Part shown: positions 1 through 11,436 of the stretch, piece by piece | Layout: each line of letters starts with the position of its first letter | Position numbering within the stretch: position 1 is the stretch's first letter | NCBI RefSeq assembly: GCF_014196615.1 | Contig: NZ_JACIDY010000002.1 | Coordinates: 434,001 to 498,000 of the forward strand | Direction of reading: 5' to 3' | DNA length: 64,000 nucleotides | Source: Novosphingobium fluoreni | GTDB lineage: Bacteria > Pseudomonadota > Alphaproteobacteria > Sphingomonadales > Sphingomonadaceae | The notes under the pieces: model-generated | What the model saw: the letters and a program-made list of their open reading frames with translations, nothing else | The model's database searches: none | Told to the model about the DNA's origin: nothing | Position numbers and translations under genes: made by a program

Positions 1-182
1 TGGACGATACCGACGCAGAGCGGAGCGACGCTGAAAGGCGCCGCGCCGACGCAATGACATGCGAGCGAGCGAGTGCGGGTAGCCGGGCACATGGCTCTCC
101 CGTCCGGCTCGTCAAGTAAGATACCGCCGAATTCGTCGCACGTGGTGGACAGTCGAACGTGACGCGCTTATCTCCGGCAGCG

Positions 183-461
183 ATGACTAAACGGCTGGTC
201 CTCACACTCCTCGCCCTTTTGACCGGGCTGGCGGCGCAACTTGCGCCTGCCAACGCGCGTGTCTGTGCCGAACAGACCGCCCCAGCCGCCATTGTCGCGC
301 CGGTTGCGCAACGCCTACCGGCCGCGCCCGTCGAGCTGGCGCGCTTGCCAGAGGCGGGGCGTCGTCATGCCCGCATGGTGGCCGATGAAGGTGCGGCTTT
401 CCAAGCTTTTGCGCTTTTCCACCACAGCGTGCTCATCGGAATAGACCGCGCGCGGCAATAA
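183..461 (+). CDS. Small secreted hypothetical protein
   Basis: I do not recognise this 92-residue protein. Its N-terminus is a credible Sec signal peptide: Lys-Arg, then a Leu/Ala-rich core and an ANA-R type cleavage site near residue 26. The rest is Ala/Pro/Arg-rich with no motif I know. The frame can be extended to a GTG at 159, but the signal peptide reads best from the ATG at 183. No strong ribosome binding site precedes either start. It lies about 100 bases upstream of secA on the same strand. It could be a chance frame, although the signal peptide argues against that. Confidence 0.45.
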   Translation: MTKRLVLTLLALLTGLAAQLAPANARVCAEQTAPAAIVAPVAQRLPAAPVELARLPEAGRRHARMVADEGAAFQAFALFHHSVLIGIDRARQ

Positions 462-559
462 GCCCGAGTCGCTGACCCGTTGAAAAATCCGCCGCCCGGC
501 AGCCCGGGCGCCAGTTGCGCGTTCGTGCGCCTGCACCTCAGATCACAGGAAAACCCACC

Positions 560-3298
<2,739 letters not shown>

Positions 3299-3313
3299 CG
3301 ACAACACCTTGTA

Positions 3314-3336
3314 TCCCGGGCCGATCGGGCCCGGGA
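3314..3336 (+). terminator. GC-rich hairpin after secA
   Basis: TCCCGGGCC (3314-3322) pairs perfectly with GGCCCGGGA (3328-3336) across a five-base loop, 16 bases after the secA stop. Only a short T-rich stretch follows, so it is a weak intrinsic terminator or an mRNA 3' stabiliser. A second small hairpin (GCCAGC 3393-3398 with GCTGGC 3407-3412) lies before the convergent LOV-HTH gene. Confidence 0.5.
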
Positions 3337-3455
3337 CTGATTTGGGCGTTACTGGGATCCAATTAGCCTGAGCGAGCGCACCCGTCAGACTTGCCAGCGC
3401 TTAGCGGCTGGCATCTTGCGCTTTCCCTTGGGAATGAGGGGGTATGCCCCAGCTG

Positions 3456-4058
3456 TCAGTGACCGGCTTCCACGGCGATCCGGATCGCATCGGCGCTGGT
3501 CTTGACCCCCAAGGCCCGGAACAACGCGGCGCGGTGCATCTTCACCGTCCGTTCACTGAGACCAAGATCGAACGCGATCTGCTTGTTGAGCTTGCCATCC
3601 GCCATCTGAATCAGGATCTCGCGTTGCCGGGCGGTCAGCAACTCGACCTTGCCCTTGGATGACGACAATCCCTCGGTCGAACCGTTGGCATAGCCATTGG
3701 CCTTGGAAATCTCGACTTGCGAGCCGAGAAAATATTCCAGGTTGCCCGCGTCATCGAACAGGGGGACGATCATAACCGCGTTCCGGAATGCAGTGCCATC
3801 CCGGCGATAATTCATGATTTCCACCAGCACGGGCTTTGGCGCCGCGATAGCCTCGCGCATCTTGTCGACGAGCCAGGGCTCCGTCTCGGGCCCGCGCAGG
3901 AATCGACAATTGCGGCCGATCACTTCGTCCCGTTCGAAGCCTGTCAGGTCGAGGAACGCTTTGTTGCATTCGATGATAGGGTTATCAGGAAGTCGGGGGT
4001 TACTGACAACAGCTGCAATCGGGCTGTTTGCGATCATGGCGTGCGGAGACATGGGCAT
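3456..4058 (-). CDS. LOV-HTH blue-light transcription factor (EL222-like)
   Basis: The 200-residue protein joins an N-terminal LOV domain to a C-terminal LuxR-type helix-turn-helix. LOV domains bind FMN; blue light makes an adduct between flavin and a cysteine. The motif GRNCRFLRG at residues 48-56 carries that cysteine (Cys51). The flavin-contacting Asn residues in MNYRRDGTAFRN (81-93) and the signalling Gln in GSQVEIS (112-118) are also present. A Ser/Gly-rich linker leads to the HTH (about 137-198, LTARQREILIQMADG...). The architecture and size match EL222 of Erythrobacter litoralis, in which light frees the HTH to dimerise on DNA. Start could be 4058 or the ATG at 4052; neither has a clear ribosome binding site. 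A perfect palindrome lies just upstream. Confidence 0.93.
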   Translation of the reverse strand: MPMSPHAMIANSPIAAVVSNPRLPDNPIIECNKAFLDLTGFERDEVIGRNCRFLRGPETEPWLVDKMREAIAAPKPVLVEIMNYRRDGTAFRNAVMIVPLFDDAGNLEYFLGSQVEISKANGYANGSTEGLSSSKGKVELLTARQREILIQMADGKLNKQIAFDLGLSERTVKMHRAALFRALGVKTSADAIRIAVEAGH

Positions 4059-4067
4059 ACGTTAGTC

Positions 4068-4090
4068 AACTTCACATCCGGTGTGAAGTT
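4068..4090 (-). promoter_or_regulatory. Perfect palindrome upstream of the LOV-HTH gene
   Basis: AACTTCACA (4068-4076) and TGTGAAGTT (4082-4090) form a perfect 9-base inverted repeat with a 5-base spacer. It ends 10 bases before the LOV-HTH start codon. On the minus strand an AT-rich TATAGC-like box lies just upstream of it. It could be an operator, possibly autoregulatory since LuxR-type HTH dimers bind such symmetry, or an mRNA hairpin affecting initiation. The symmetry is observed; the function is inferred. Confidence 0.5.
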
Positions 4091-4144
4091 TTCGCTATAT
4101 TCTCTTTCCACATTCTCTGATCGGCTGACGCAGATATCTCTCAG

Positions 4145-4291
4145 ATGAAATCAGCCGGTTTCGTGAGTGCCTCGCTCGGGGGTATCGTTGATGCATATCT
4201 GCGATGGCGCCCAGATCGTGTCGAAAAAGGCCTAAGTGCGCTGTCGCGAATGACACAGACCGCGTGGGAGACTGCTACAGGATCAAGTTAG
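4145..4291 (+). CDS. Possible 48-residue small ORF
   Basis: An ATG at 4145 opens a 48-codon frame in the 284-base gap between the LOV-HTH and beta-helix genes. It begins MKSAGFVSASLGGI and ends at a TAG inside a small hairpin (ACAGGATC 4277-4284, GATCCTGT 4293-4300). It is divergent from the LOV-HTH gene. No ribosome binding site or known motif is visible, so it may be chance. Confidence 0.22.
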   Translation: MKSAGFVSASLGGIVDAYLRWRPDRVEKGLSALSRMTQTAWETATGSS

Positions 4292-4342
4292 AGATCCTGT
4301 GCAGAATCAAGCTATCCGACTAATTGTCTACCGAAAATCAAA

Positions 4343-5773
4343 TCAAGAGGTGCAAGTATTTCCCTCCTGAGTTGTAGCCTTGGCATTATAAATTGTGATG
4401 CATGCAGATCGTGCCTTCACGAACTTGTTGCTGTCTATTTTGATCGGTCCGTTGTGGATATTGGTCGGGATCTTGAGCTGCGTAACTTCACCCAGCACAG
4501 TGATGATACCGGTCGCGTAATTGAGGCCGAGGGTCGCCCCGCCATTCTCGAACGTGTTGGCGGTAACCCGGACGTTTATCGCTCCGGCGCCTTCCAGCCA
4601 GGGATTGTAGCTGGTCATCATACGAATGGCGACCCAAGGGACGTTACGAAATGTATTGCCCTTCAGCAGGCCGTTCGGGACCTGGATCAACATGCCGCGC
4701 CCGGAACTGTTCGCCATTGTGTTGTTCACCACGGCGAAGCGGCGAGGCGTGATGTTGATGTCTCGAGCATAGACAGCTTCGTTGATCGGCTCTCCGGCGG
4801 CCAGGCCGAACGCGATTGTGTCGCTGTTGCCGAGGGGAGGGGCGGAACTGATCATTCGCCGGCCGATGTACTCTCCGGTGGCAGTGAAAAACGCTACCTC
4901 GTCCCCGACGCGCATCATGCGGGCATCGTTGGATAGCGTGACACTGTTGGGCTTGATGTTCGATACCTTGTGGATGATCGACCGCAAGTTCACCAGATCG
5001 TCGCCGGTGTGCGCGAATGCGTTGTTTCGGATCAGGATATTGCCGCCTGCCGAGATGACATGCAACCCGTCGTAGTTGCTGCTGTAGGGTCGACCGGTGC
5101 TGGCAGACAGCGTCGAATTCACGACGGCGAAGCCGCGCCCGCGTGTCTTCAGCATCACGGCGATCCCGCGCATCGATCCGATATTAACGCCATCGAAGAT
5201 GACATCCTCGCTGAAGCCCTTGTTCGTATCGCGGATGAAAATCGCGCGTTTGCCGTACCAGGTGTACTTCACCGACACCATTTGACCGTCGGCCAAGGCC
5301 TTGAAGCCGGGCGCGGCGAAGGTCCGATCGTCGATCCGGACGGCCTGGGGATCGGTCGGCGGGATGATGGCCTTGGCCTGGATTTGGGGCCAGGACCGAT
5401 CGGCGCCCTCGTTCATGGCTTGAACCCAATTGATGCTCAACCCGGCGGGCAGAGGCCTGTCGAGGATCAGCCGCATAGTGCCATCAACAAGCTTCATGCG
5501 ACCGTAGCCCGACAGTTCGCTGGGGTCCTCCATCACGGCGCCACGAAGGCGGATGCGACGCGAATCCTCGATAAACACGCCGTCGCACCCGGCTTCGAAC
5601 AGGAGCTTCGCGCCGGTCGCATCTATCTTGACATCGTTCAACTTGCTGATCAACAGATTTGCCAAGCCTGCCTGCTCGGTCTGCCGGCCCGTCTTGAAAT
5701 GATACTCGCCCGGCAGAACTTTGAGCGTGCCGCCAGCGGATGAGCGCAACTGCGTGAACGCGGCCTGGAACAC
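4343..5773 (-). CDS. Right-handed beta-helix (pectate-lyase-like) protein, probable 5' defect
   Basis: The 476-residue frame has the features of the pectate lyase superfamily: an opening VFQAAFTQLRSSAGGTLKVLPGEYHF, equivalent to the usual 'TAAFQAAI...GGTvylPpGtY' segment, then repeated Asn- and Gly-rich beta-helix rungs such as ILIRNNAFAHTGDDLVNLR. These proteins are usually secreted and bind or cleave polysaccharide. The only start in frame is a GTG at 5773. Homologous-looking sequence (NDGDATP) continues upstream for about 12 codons to an in-frame TAG, with no ATG, ribosome binding site or signal peptide. The gene therefore looks 5'-truncated or disrupted. Substrate unknown. Confidence 0.7.
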   Translation of the reverse strand: MFQAAFTQLRSSAGGTLKVLPGEYHFKTGRQTEQAGLANLLISKLNDVKIDATGAKLLFEAGCDGVFIEDSRRIRLRGAVMEDPSELSGYGRMKLVDGTMRLILDRPLPAGLSINWVQAMNEGADRSWPQIQAKAIIPPTDPQAVRIDDRTFAAPGFKALADGQMVSVKYTWYGKRAIFIRDTNKGFSEDVIFDGVNIGSMRGIAVMLKTRGRGFAVVNSTLSASTGRPYSSNYDGLHVISAGGNILIRNNAFAHTGDDLVNLRSIIHKVSNIKPNSVTLSNDARMMRVGDEVAFFTATGEYIGRRMISSAPPLGNSDTIAFGLAAGEPINEAVYARDINITPRRFAVVNNTMANSSGRGMLIQVPNGLLKGNTFRNVPWVAIRMMTSYNPWLEGAGAINVRVTANTFENGGATLGLNYATGIITVLGEVTQLKIPTNIHNGPIKIDSNKFVKARSACITIYNAKATTQEGNTCTS

Positions 5774-5906
5774 GGGGGTCGCATCGCCATCGTTGGCCGG
5801 CGGCTACGAGATGCTTTGGTGCGATCTGCGATGAAAAGGGCAAGCCGCCCCAACCCAGAGCTAACGAGGCTGGGGCCAAAAAATTAATGGTGAATTTTTG
5901 CCGTCG

Positions 5907-6710
5907 TCATCGCGTTGCGACGGCATAGAGCGCGATGGCGCCGGCATTGCTGACGTTCAGGCTTTCCATCGCCTCGTCGATCGGCAAGCGCGCCAGCGAA
6001 TCGCAATGCTGCGAGATGTTGTGGCGCATCCCTTCGCCTTCTGCTCCCAACACCAAGGCCACCGGGCCGGCGGGCAGGGCTTCCGCCAGGGTCATCTCGG
6101 CTTCGCCCGCCAGACCGATGCGCCAGTATCCGGCCTCTGCTATTTCTTCCAGAGCGCGGGCCAGATTGACCACCCGGATCCACGGCACGATTTCCAGCGC
6201 GCCGGATGCCGACTTGCCCAGAGTGCCCGATTCGGGTGGCGCATGGCGATCCTGCGTGACGATGGCCACCGCGTTGAACGCCGCCGCGCTGCGCATCAAA
6301 GCGCCGACATTGTGTGGATCGGTCACCTGGTCGAGCACCAGAATCGGCCGTTCAGGCTCGCCTTCCAGCACGTCGGACAGGAACACATCGTCCAGTGGCT
6401 CGCATTCCAGCACTAGTCCTTGGTGCGGCGCATCACGAGCGACCAGCCGCGCCAGATCGACGGGCTGGGCCCACTCAACGGGGAAATCTGCGGGAAGTTC
6501 GCCGTCAAGTGATGCCACGCCCTCGCGCGTTGCCCATAGCTTGCGATGGGTTCGATCAGGGTTGCGCAAGGCCGCTTCCACGGCATGGCGTCCCCAAAGG
6601 CGTACCGCTCCGCTTGAGGCACGACCTGAGCCGCGGCCATTCTTCATGCGGCCTGCACGGCCCCGCAGGGCACGGCCGCCGGCCGGCTTGGAACCGCTGT
6701 CTGCCATCAT
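5907..6710 (-). CDS. rlmB: 23S rRNA (guanosine-2'-O-)-methyltransferase RlmB
   Basis: A SpoU-family SAM-dependent methyltransferase that modifies G2251 of 23S rRNA (E. coli numbering). The three SpoU motifs are seen in order: DQVTDPHNVGALMRSA, PVALVLGAEGEGM and LPIDEAMESLNVSNAGAIAL, which build the C-terminal trefoil knot. The N-terminal 50 residues include an Arg/Gly-rich extension followed by the L30e-like RNA-binding part (LWGRHAVEAALRN). Start at 6710, or the next ATG at 6707, is supported by AAGGAAGA just upstream. It is divergent from the adjacent tRNA-Tyr. Confidence 0.92.
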   Translation of the reverse strand: MMADSGSKPAGGRALRGRAGRMKNGRGSGRASSGAVRLWGRHAVEAALRNPDRTHRKLWATREGVASLDGELPADFPVEWAQPVDLARLVARDAPHQGLVLECEPLDDVFLSDVLEGEPERPILVLDQVTDPHNVGALMRSAAAFNAVAIVTQDRHAPPESGTLGKSASGALEIVPWIRVVNLARALEEIAEAGYWRIGLAGEAEMTLAEALPAGPVALVLGAEGEGMRHNISQHCDSLARLPIDEAMESLNVSNAGAIALYAVATR

Positions 6711-6860
6711 ATCTTCCTTTTTGTCGCGCGATTATGTGCGCCTCCTGCCAGTGACCCCATTGACAGGCAAGGCTCGCTTCGTCATGTGCGCCTCCTCTCG
6801 GCAACGCAGAGCTTTCGGGCACTGCATCGCGGGGTAACCCGCCAACCGCGGAAACGGTGT

Positions 6861-6946
6861 GGACAGGTGGCCGAGTGGTTAAAGGCAGCAGACTGTAAAT
6901 CTGCCCGTGCAAGCGTACGCTGGTTCGAATCCAGCCCTGTCCACCA
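6861..6946 (+). tRNA. tRNA-Tyr (GTA anticodon)
   Basis: The acceptor arms GGACAGG (6861-6867) and CCTGTCC (6936-6942) pair perfectly, followed by discriminator A and an encoded CCA. The D-arm begins TGGCCGAGTGG. The anticodon loop CTGTAAA gives GTA, for tyrosine. A long variable arm (CCCGTGCAAGCGTACG region) makes it a class II tRNA, as expected of bacterial tRNA-Tyr. The T-arm contains GGTTCGAATCC. Confidence 0.97.
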
Positions 6947-7022
6947 TCCCCTCCCGCCAGCGACACAGTCTTTTCCCGCTTTTCCCCGTCGCGGCGTTGC
7001 GGCGCGGGGATGCACAGCCTAG

Positions 7023-7781
7023 ATGGATGGCATGCCCGGAGAAATCTTAGACAATCAAGGACGCGGTGAAGCGGCATGGCGCTGGCCGGCGATCCATCCC
7101 GAAGGCCGTAAGTTCGGCGCGATCGCCGCGGCGGTGTGCCTGCTCACGATCATCCTGGGCTGGACCTGGGTGGCTTGGCCGCTGGCGGTGCTGACGATAT
7201 GCATCCTGGCGTTCTTTCGTGATCCGCAACGTGTGGTGCCACAGGATGAGCGCAGCATCATCGCGCCTGCCGATGGTCTCGTCACGCTGATCCAGAAAGT
7301 GCTGCCACCTCGTGAACTCACGATCGATGATGGCAGCGATACCCGGCCGATCAGTGCCGAGCCCGTTACGCGCATTTCGATTTTCATGAGCGTGTTCGAT
7401 GTTCACATCAATCGCGCGCCCATCGGCGGGATCGTGCGCCGTGTGGTTTATATCCCCGGCAAGTTCGTCAACGCCGATCTCGACAAGGCGAGCGAGGAGA
7501 ACGAGCGCCAGCACGTGATGATCGAACGTGGCGATGGGCTGCAGTTGTGCTTCACCCAGATTGCCGGCCTAGTCGCGCGTAGGATCGTTCCATTCGTGAA
7601 GCCGGGCGATATTATCGCCGGTGGCCAGCGGGTTGGCCTCATCCGTTTCGGTAGCCGTGTCGACGTTTATCTGCCGCAAGGCACGGAGCCGCAGATATTG
7701 ATGGGGCAAAAGGTTATCGCGGGCGAGACCGTGCTGGCAAAAATCGGATCGGCTGGCGTGATCGAAGGTATTGCCCAGTGA
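7023..7781 (+). CDS. psd: Phosphatidylserine decarboxylase proenzyme
   Basis: Decarboxylates phosphatidylserine to phosphatidylethanolamine at the inner membrane. The 252-residue protein belongs to the shorter archaeal/alphaproteobacterial type. It has a hydrophobic pair near residues 35-65, the [16 protein letters not shown] block, and [12 protein letters not shown] near the C-terminus, where self-cleavage at the Gly-Ser bond makes the pyruvoyl cofactor. The start may be 7023 or 7032. Its stop overlaps the start region of pssA by 11 bases, so the two enzymes of PE synthesis are translationally coupled. Confidence 0.94.
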   Translation: MDGMPGEILDNQGRGEAAWRWPAIHPEGRKFGAIAAAVCLLTIILGWTWVAWPLAVLTICILAFFRDPQRVVPQDERSIIAPADGLVTLIQKVLPPRELTIDDGSDTRPISAEPVTRISIFMSVFDVHINRAPIGGIVRRVVYIPGKFVNADLDKASEENERQHVMIERGDGLQLCFTQIAGLVARRIVPFVKPGDIIAGGQRVGLIRFGSRVDVYLPQGTEPQILMGQKVIAGETVLAKIGSAGVIEGIAQ

Positions 7782-8622
7782 CGGCTTTGAAGGAATCCCG
7801 CCGTTGACCACGCAAGACGATCAGCGCGCGCGTCAGCGGTTTGACCGTAGCCTTAGCCTGCGTGCCCTGGTTCCGAACGCCATAACTGCTGCCGCGCTAT
7901 GTTCCGGTCTTACCGGAATCCGCTTTGCGATCGCCGGAGATTTCGAAAAGGCGGTCCAGGCGGTCATTCTGGCCGGCGTGTTGGACGGGATCGACGGCCG
8001 CGCTGCCCGCCTGCTGAAAGCGCAGTCCAAGTTTGGCGCCGAACTGGATAGCTTAGCGGATTCGATATCCTTTGGCGTGGCGCCGGCGTTGATCGTCTAT
8101 CTCTGGTGCTTGCGCGAAGTGCCAAGTTTTGGCTGGATTGCAGCCTTGGCCTACGCGATCTGCTGCGTGCTACGACTGGCACGATTCAACTCGCGGCTCG
8201 ACAGCCTTGACCAGCCTCACAAGCAGGCCGGGTTCCTGACCGGGGTCCCCGCGCCGGTGGGTGCTGGCCTAGCTTTCCTCCCGATCTACCTGTGGCTCGC
8301 CAGCGGAGGTGAGCCGGATATCGCCAATCCTGTCGCTGTCGGCATATGGATGCTGTTGGTTGCGTTCCTGCTGATCTCGAACGTCCCAACGCTGAGTTGG
8401 TCGCGGGTGAGGCCGCCCAATCATCTTCGTATCGGCCTGCTCGCGCTGATCGGCATTCTAATGGCCGCCTTGCTGACGGAACCCTGGCTGACGCTGGCGG
8501 CGATTACCCTGGGTTACCTGGCGATCATCCCTTATGGCCTGCTGCGATATCGTAGGGTCAGGCTGCGTGGGCCCACAATGGCTTCGGCTGAAGCGACTCC
8601 GAGCCGTGAGTCCACGATCTGA
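7771..8622 (+). CDS. pssA: CDP-diacylglycerol-serine O-phosphatidyltransferase
   Basis: Makes phosphatidylserine from CDP-diacylglycerol and serine; Psd, encoded immediately upstream, then uses that product. The CDP-alcohol phosphotransferase motif is complete: [11 protein letters not shown] followed by the G...D...D portion in [11 protein letters not shown]. Several hydrophobic segments follow, as in this integral membrane family. No ATG is available; TTG at 7771, overlapping psd, or TTG at 7804 are possible starts. The 3' end overlaps the convergent small membrane protein gene by 65 bases. Confidence 0.93.
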   Translation: MPSDGFEGIPPLTTQDDQRARQRFDRSLSLRALVPNAITAAALCSGLTGIRFAIAGDFEKAVQAVILAGVLDGIDGRAARLLKAQSKFGAELDSLADSISFGVAPALIVYLWCLREVPSFGWIAALAYAICCVLRLARFNSRLDSLDQPHKQAGFLTGVPAPVGAGLAFLPIYLWLASGGEPDIANPVAVGIWMLLVAFLLISNVPTLSWSRVRPPNHLRIGLLALIGILMAALLTEPWLTLAAITLGYLAIIPYGLLRYRRVRLRGPTMASAEATPSRESTI

Positions 8623-8821
8623 TTGGTTGCGGGATGATTGTTATCGTCTCGCGTCCAACGCCATTGTCGCTCTCATAACGCTCGAACATCGGGCGATCGG
8701 CCATCATCTGATGGTATATCGTGGTAACGTCGTCACGGTGGGTGGCCACTGCGATCCATATAGCGGCGATAGAAGTCGCGGCGGCCAGCGCGAACAAGGC
8801 AGCAAGTCCCAGAGCAATCAT
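8558..8821 (-). CDS. Small single-pass membrane protein
   Basis: An 87-residue protein of unknown function. Residues 1-27 form a strongly hydrophobic Ala/Leu/Ile segment, followed by a soluble tail (THRDDVTTIYHQMMADRPMFERYES...). The ATG at 8821 is chosen over longer frames because GGAG sits 8 bases upstream and the hydrophobic segment then starts the protein. It follows a similar small gene at 8974-9252 on the same strand and overlaps the end of pssA on the other strand. Confidence 0.55.
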   Translation of the reverse strand: MIALGLAALFALAAATSIAAIWIAVATHRDDVTTIYHQMMADRPMFERYESDNGVGRETITIIPQPIRSWTHGSESLQPKPLWAHAA

Positions 8822-8973
8822 GGCGAAACTCCTGGCGATGGAACAGGCTGAGGATAGGCTGTGGAAAACCTGTGCCAAAGCTGTTAGTTCCGATTCTGTT
8901 CCATCTTTATGTTCATGATTTGTTCCGTTGTCAACAAAATCGAGAGGCTGCTGCCTGCTCGATTTTGCCTCCC

Positions 8974-9252
8974 TCATGCGACCGACCGTGAATGGTCGAA
9001 CTGGTGCAGGCGGTGAGTGATAGGTTTGGGATGCGGAACGCGGGTCAGGCGGGGGCGCCGCACGATGGCAACGGGCTCAAGCGCTGGCTCGTTCTGTAGC
9101 AGATTAACGGTAATGGCAGTTGTACGATCGAGGCCTTTGATTTGAGAGGCCAGCATTTTCACTGTGCTGATGTTCTGCGAAACGGCATTCCAAATGGTGA
9201 AAACCGCCGCTGTACCGGCGAGCGCAAAAATGACAGGCAGTATGGCAGTCAT
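8974..9252 (-). CDS. Small single-pass membrane protein
   Basis: A 92-residue protein of unknown function with an N-terminal membrane helix (MTAILPVIFALAGTAAVFTIW), then a polar region and a basic, His/Pro/Arg-rich end (RRPRLTRVPHPKP). A GGAG 7 bases before the ATG at 9252 supports this start. It shares layout, though not obvious sequence, with the next gene downstream (8558-8821); the two may be one operon. The 152 bases between them show no gene. Confidence 0.55.
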   Translation of the reverse strand: MTAILPVIFALAGTAAVFTIWNAVSQNISTVKMLASQIKGLDRTTAITVNLLQNEPALEPVAIVRRPRLTRVPHPKPITHRLHQFDHSRSVA

Positions 9253-9630
9253 AATGGTTCTCCGCTGGAACGATCGTCCGCGTGCAAGAATTTGATAGGT
9301 CCGGGTTTTTCGCCTTGCGGAGTTAACCGCCACGGTGCCCGGAATATATTCTTCAAATACGCATTAACCTTCATAAGTTCCTCTACGTGAACAACAATCA
9401 TCTGCTTTGAGACGAATGGAAGGGGATGGGCGGCGAGTTGCGGCTGGATTTGTGTTTGGACACAGGCTAAAGCGCGTGCGCCTCGGCACTTTCGTTCGAT
9501 TCCCGGATGAGAAGGTCGCGGCAATCCACATGGGAAGCGCACATGCCGGTGCCTCGGCGGAAAGAATGGCCCTTCGGGTTGTTCTGCCAGGTTCCAGTTT
9601 CCCAGAGGTTGAACCGGAAAGGAAATACTT
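9253..9630. other. 378-base gene-free region upstream of rpsB
   Basis: I see no convincing coding frame here. It separates the minus-strand small membrane gene from rpsB and must hold the rpsB promoter and leader. No clear -35/-10 pair is visible. GGTTC and GAACC segments at about 9590-9620 could form a short leader helix, and AAAGGAAA sits just before the rpsB start. Confidence 0.5.
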
Positions 9631-10383
9631 ATGGCGGCTCCTGTCGTCACCATGCAGCAATTGATCGAGGCCGGCGCCCACTTCGGCCACCAGACTCACC
9701 GCTGGAACCCGCGGATGAGGCCGTACATCTTCGGCGCCCGCAACGGCATTCACATCATCGACTTGTCGCAGACGGTGCCGCTGATGGCGCGTGCGCTCGA
9801 CTTTATTTCATCGACCGTCCAGGCCGGCGGCAAGGTGCTGTTCGTTGGCACGAAGCGCCAGGCGCAGGAGCCCATCGCTCAGGCAGCGCGCGCTTGCGGT
9901 CAGCACTTCGTCAACCATCGCTGGCTGGGCGGCATGCTCACCAACTGGAAGACGATTTCTGGCTCGATCAAGCGCCTCAAGTCGCTGGAAGAGCAGCTGT
10001 CGGGTGACACCACCGGCCTCACCAAGAAGGAAGTCCTGCAGCTGACGCGTGAGCGTGACAAGCTGGAGCTTTCGCTGGGCGGCATCCGCGATATGGGCGG
10101 CATCCCCGACGTGATGTTCGTGATCGACGCCAACAAGGAAGATCTGGCGATCAAGGAAGCCAACGTCCTGGGTATCCCGGTCGTCGGCATTCTCGACACC
10201 AACGTCAATCCTCAGGGCATCGCCTTCCCGGTTCCGGCCAACGACGACGCCAGCCGCGCCGTGCGCTTGTACTGCGAAGCCGTGGCGCAGGCCGCGACCA
10301 AGGGCCGCCGCGAAGGCGTAGCCGATTCGGGTGTCGACGTGGGTGCTCTCGACAATCCGGTTGAGGAAGCCGTCGAGGCTTGA
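9631..10383 (+). CDS. rpsB: 30S ribosomal protein S2
   Basis: Small-subunit ribosomal protein uS2, 250 residues. The opening [22 protein letters not shown] and the later [26 protein letters not shown] and [19 protein letters not shown] blocks are typical of uS2. GGAAAGGAAA lies 6-15 bases before the ATG. It is followed by tsf in the usual rpsB-tsf order, with an intervening 105-base spacer that carries a strong hairpin. S2 commonly controls its own operon, but I cannot see a proven operator here. Confidence 0.98.
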   Translation: MAAPVVTMQQLIEAGAHFGHQTHRWNPRMRPYIFGARNGIHIIDLSQTVPLMARALDFISSTVQAGGKVLFVGTKRQAQEPIAQAARACGQHFVNHRWLGGMLTNWKTISGSIKRLKSLEEQLSGDTTGLTKKEVLQLTRERDKLELSLGGIRDMGGIPDVMFVIDANKEDLAIKEANVLGIPVVGILDTNVNPQGIAFPVPANDDASRAVRLYCEAVAQAATKGRREGVADSGVDVGALDNPVEEAVEA

Positions 10384-10429
10384 GGAACGGATACCGCGAA
10401 CCTTCGCGGCACTTCGTCATCGAAATGTC

Positions 10430-10458
10430 GCGCGCCGGGTCCAATGGGCCCGGCGCGC
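10430..10458 (+). promoter_or_regulatory. Perfect hairpin between rpsB and tsf
   Basis: GCGCGCCGGG (10430-10439) pairs perfectly with CCCGGCGCGC (10449-10458) over a 9-base loop, 31 bases before the tsf start. No T-run follows, so it is more likely an mRNA processing or partial attenuation element than a full terminator. Confidence 0.5.
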
Positions 10459-10488
10459 CTGACCATTCAAGTAAAGAGGAATTGAGCG

Positions 10489-11412
10489 ATGGCTTACACC
10501 GCCGCTGATGTGAAGAACCTGCGCGAGCGCACTGGCGCCGGCATGATGGATTGCAAGAAGGCGCTGACCGAGACTGACGGTGACTTCGAAGCCGCCGTTG
10601 ACGCGCTGCGCTCCAAGGGGCTGGCGGCTGCTGCCAAGAAGTCCAGCCGCACTGCCGCTGAAGGCCTGGTCGGCGTGGCCGTTTCGGGCACTAAGGGCGT
10701 GGCTGTCGAAGTTAACTCCGAGACGGACTTCGTCGCCAAGAACGAGCAGTTCCAGGACTTCGTGCGCAACGCCACCGAAGCTGCTTTGGGTATCGGCGGA
10801 GACGATGTCGACGCGCTGAAGGCCGCGGCGTACCCCACCGGTGGTACCGTTGGTGACGCGCTGACCAATAACGTCGCCACCATCGGTGAGAACCAGCAGA
10901 TCCGCCGCATCAAGACGGTCGAAGTGTCGCAGGGCCTGATCGTGCCCTACATGCACAACGCCGCCGCGCCGAACCTGGGCAAGATCGGCGTTCTCGTGGC
11001 TCTGGAATCGGAAGCTCCGGCTGAGGTTCTGGAGACGCTGGGCAAGCAGATTGCCATGCATATCGCCGCTGCGTTCCCGCTGGCATTGAATGCTGACGAT
11101 CTCGATTCCGAGCTGATCGAGCGCGAGCGCAAGGTCGCCGCTGAGAAGGCTGCCGAGAGCGGCAAGCCCGAAGCGGTTCAGGCCAAGATGGTGGACGGTG
11201 CGATCGCCAAGTACGCCAAGGAAAACGCTCTGCTCAGCCAGCTGTTCGTGATCGACAACAAGACGCCGATCCAGCAGGTCGTGGATCAGGCCGGCAAGGA
11301 AGCCGGCAAGAAGATCGTTCTCAAGGACTTCGTCCGCTACCAGCTGGGTGAAGGCATCGAGAAGCAGGTGACGGACTTCGCGGCGGAAGTCGCCGCTGCC
11401 GTCGCGGGCTGA
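10489..11412 (+). CDS. tsf: Elongation factor Ts
   Basis: Nucleotide exchange factor that regenerates EF-Tu-GTP. The 307-residue protein shows the N-terminal UBA-like domain with [18 protein letters not shown], the core [14 protein letters not shown] that inserts into EF-Tu, and the C-terminal dimerisation region. GAGGAA precedes the ATG by about 8 bases. It is co-oriented with rpsB and ends in a strong intrinsic terminator. Confidence 0.98.
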   Translation: MAYTAADVKNLRERTGAGMMDCKKALTETDGDFEAAVDALRSKGLAAAAKKSSRTAAEGLVGVAVSGTKGVAVEVNSETDFVAKNEQFQDFVRNATEAALGIGGDDVDALKAAAYPTGGTVGDALTNNVATIGENQQIRRIKTVEVSQGLIVPYMHNAAAPNLGKIGVLVALESEAPAEVLETLGKQIAMHIAAAFPLALNADDLDSELIERERKVAAEKAAESGKPEAVQAKMVDGAIAKYAKENALLSQLFVIDNKTPIQQVVDQAGKEAGKKIVLKDFVRYQLGEGIEKQVTDFAAEVAAAVAG

Positions 11413-11436
11413 TCTTCTTTCAAATCAAAGAAGCTG

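Noticed and set aside
1..158. Possible gene start on the minus strand at the left edge
   Set aside because: A short open frame from 60 leftwards exists but is arginine-rich, and too little sequence is present to judge.
5773..5879. Alternative frame (TTG at 5879) as the missing signal peptide of the beta-helix gene
   Set aside because: The peptide lacks a basic N-terminus and a clear hydrophobic core, and joining it needs a frameshift. Kept only as a possibility.
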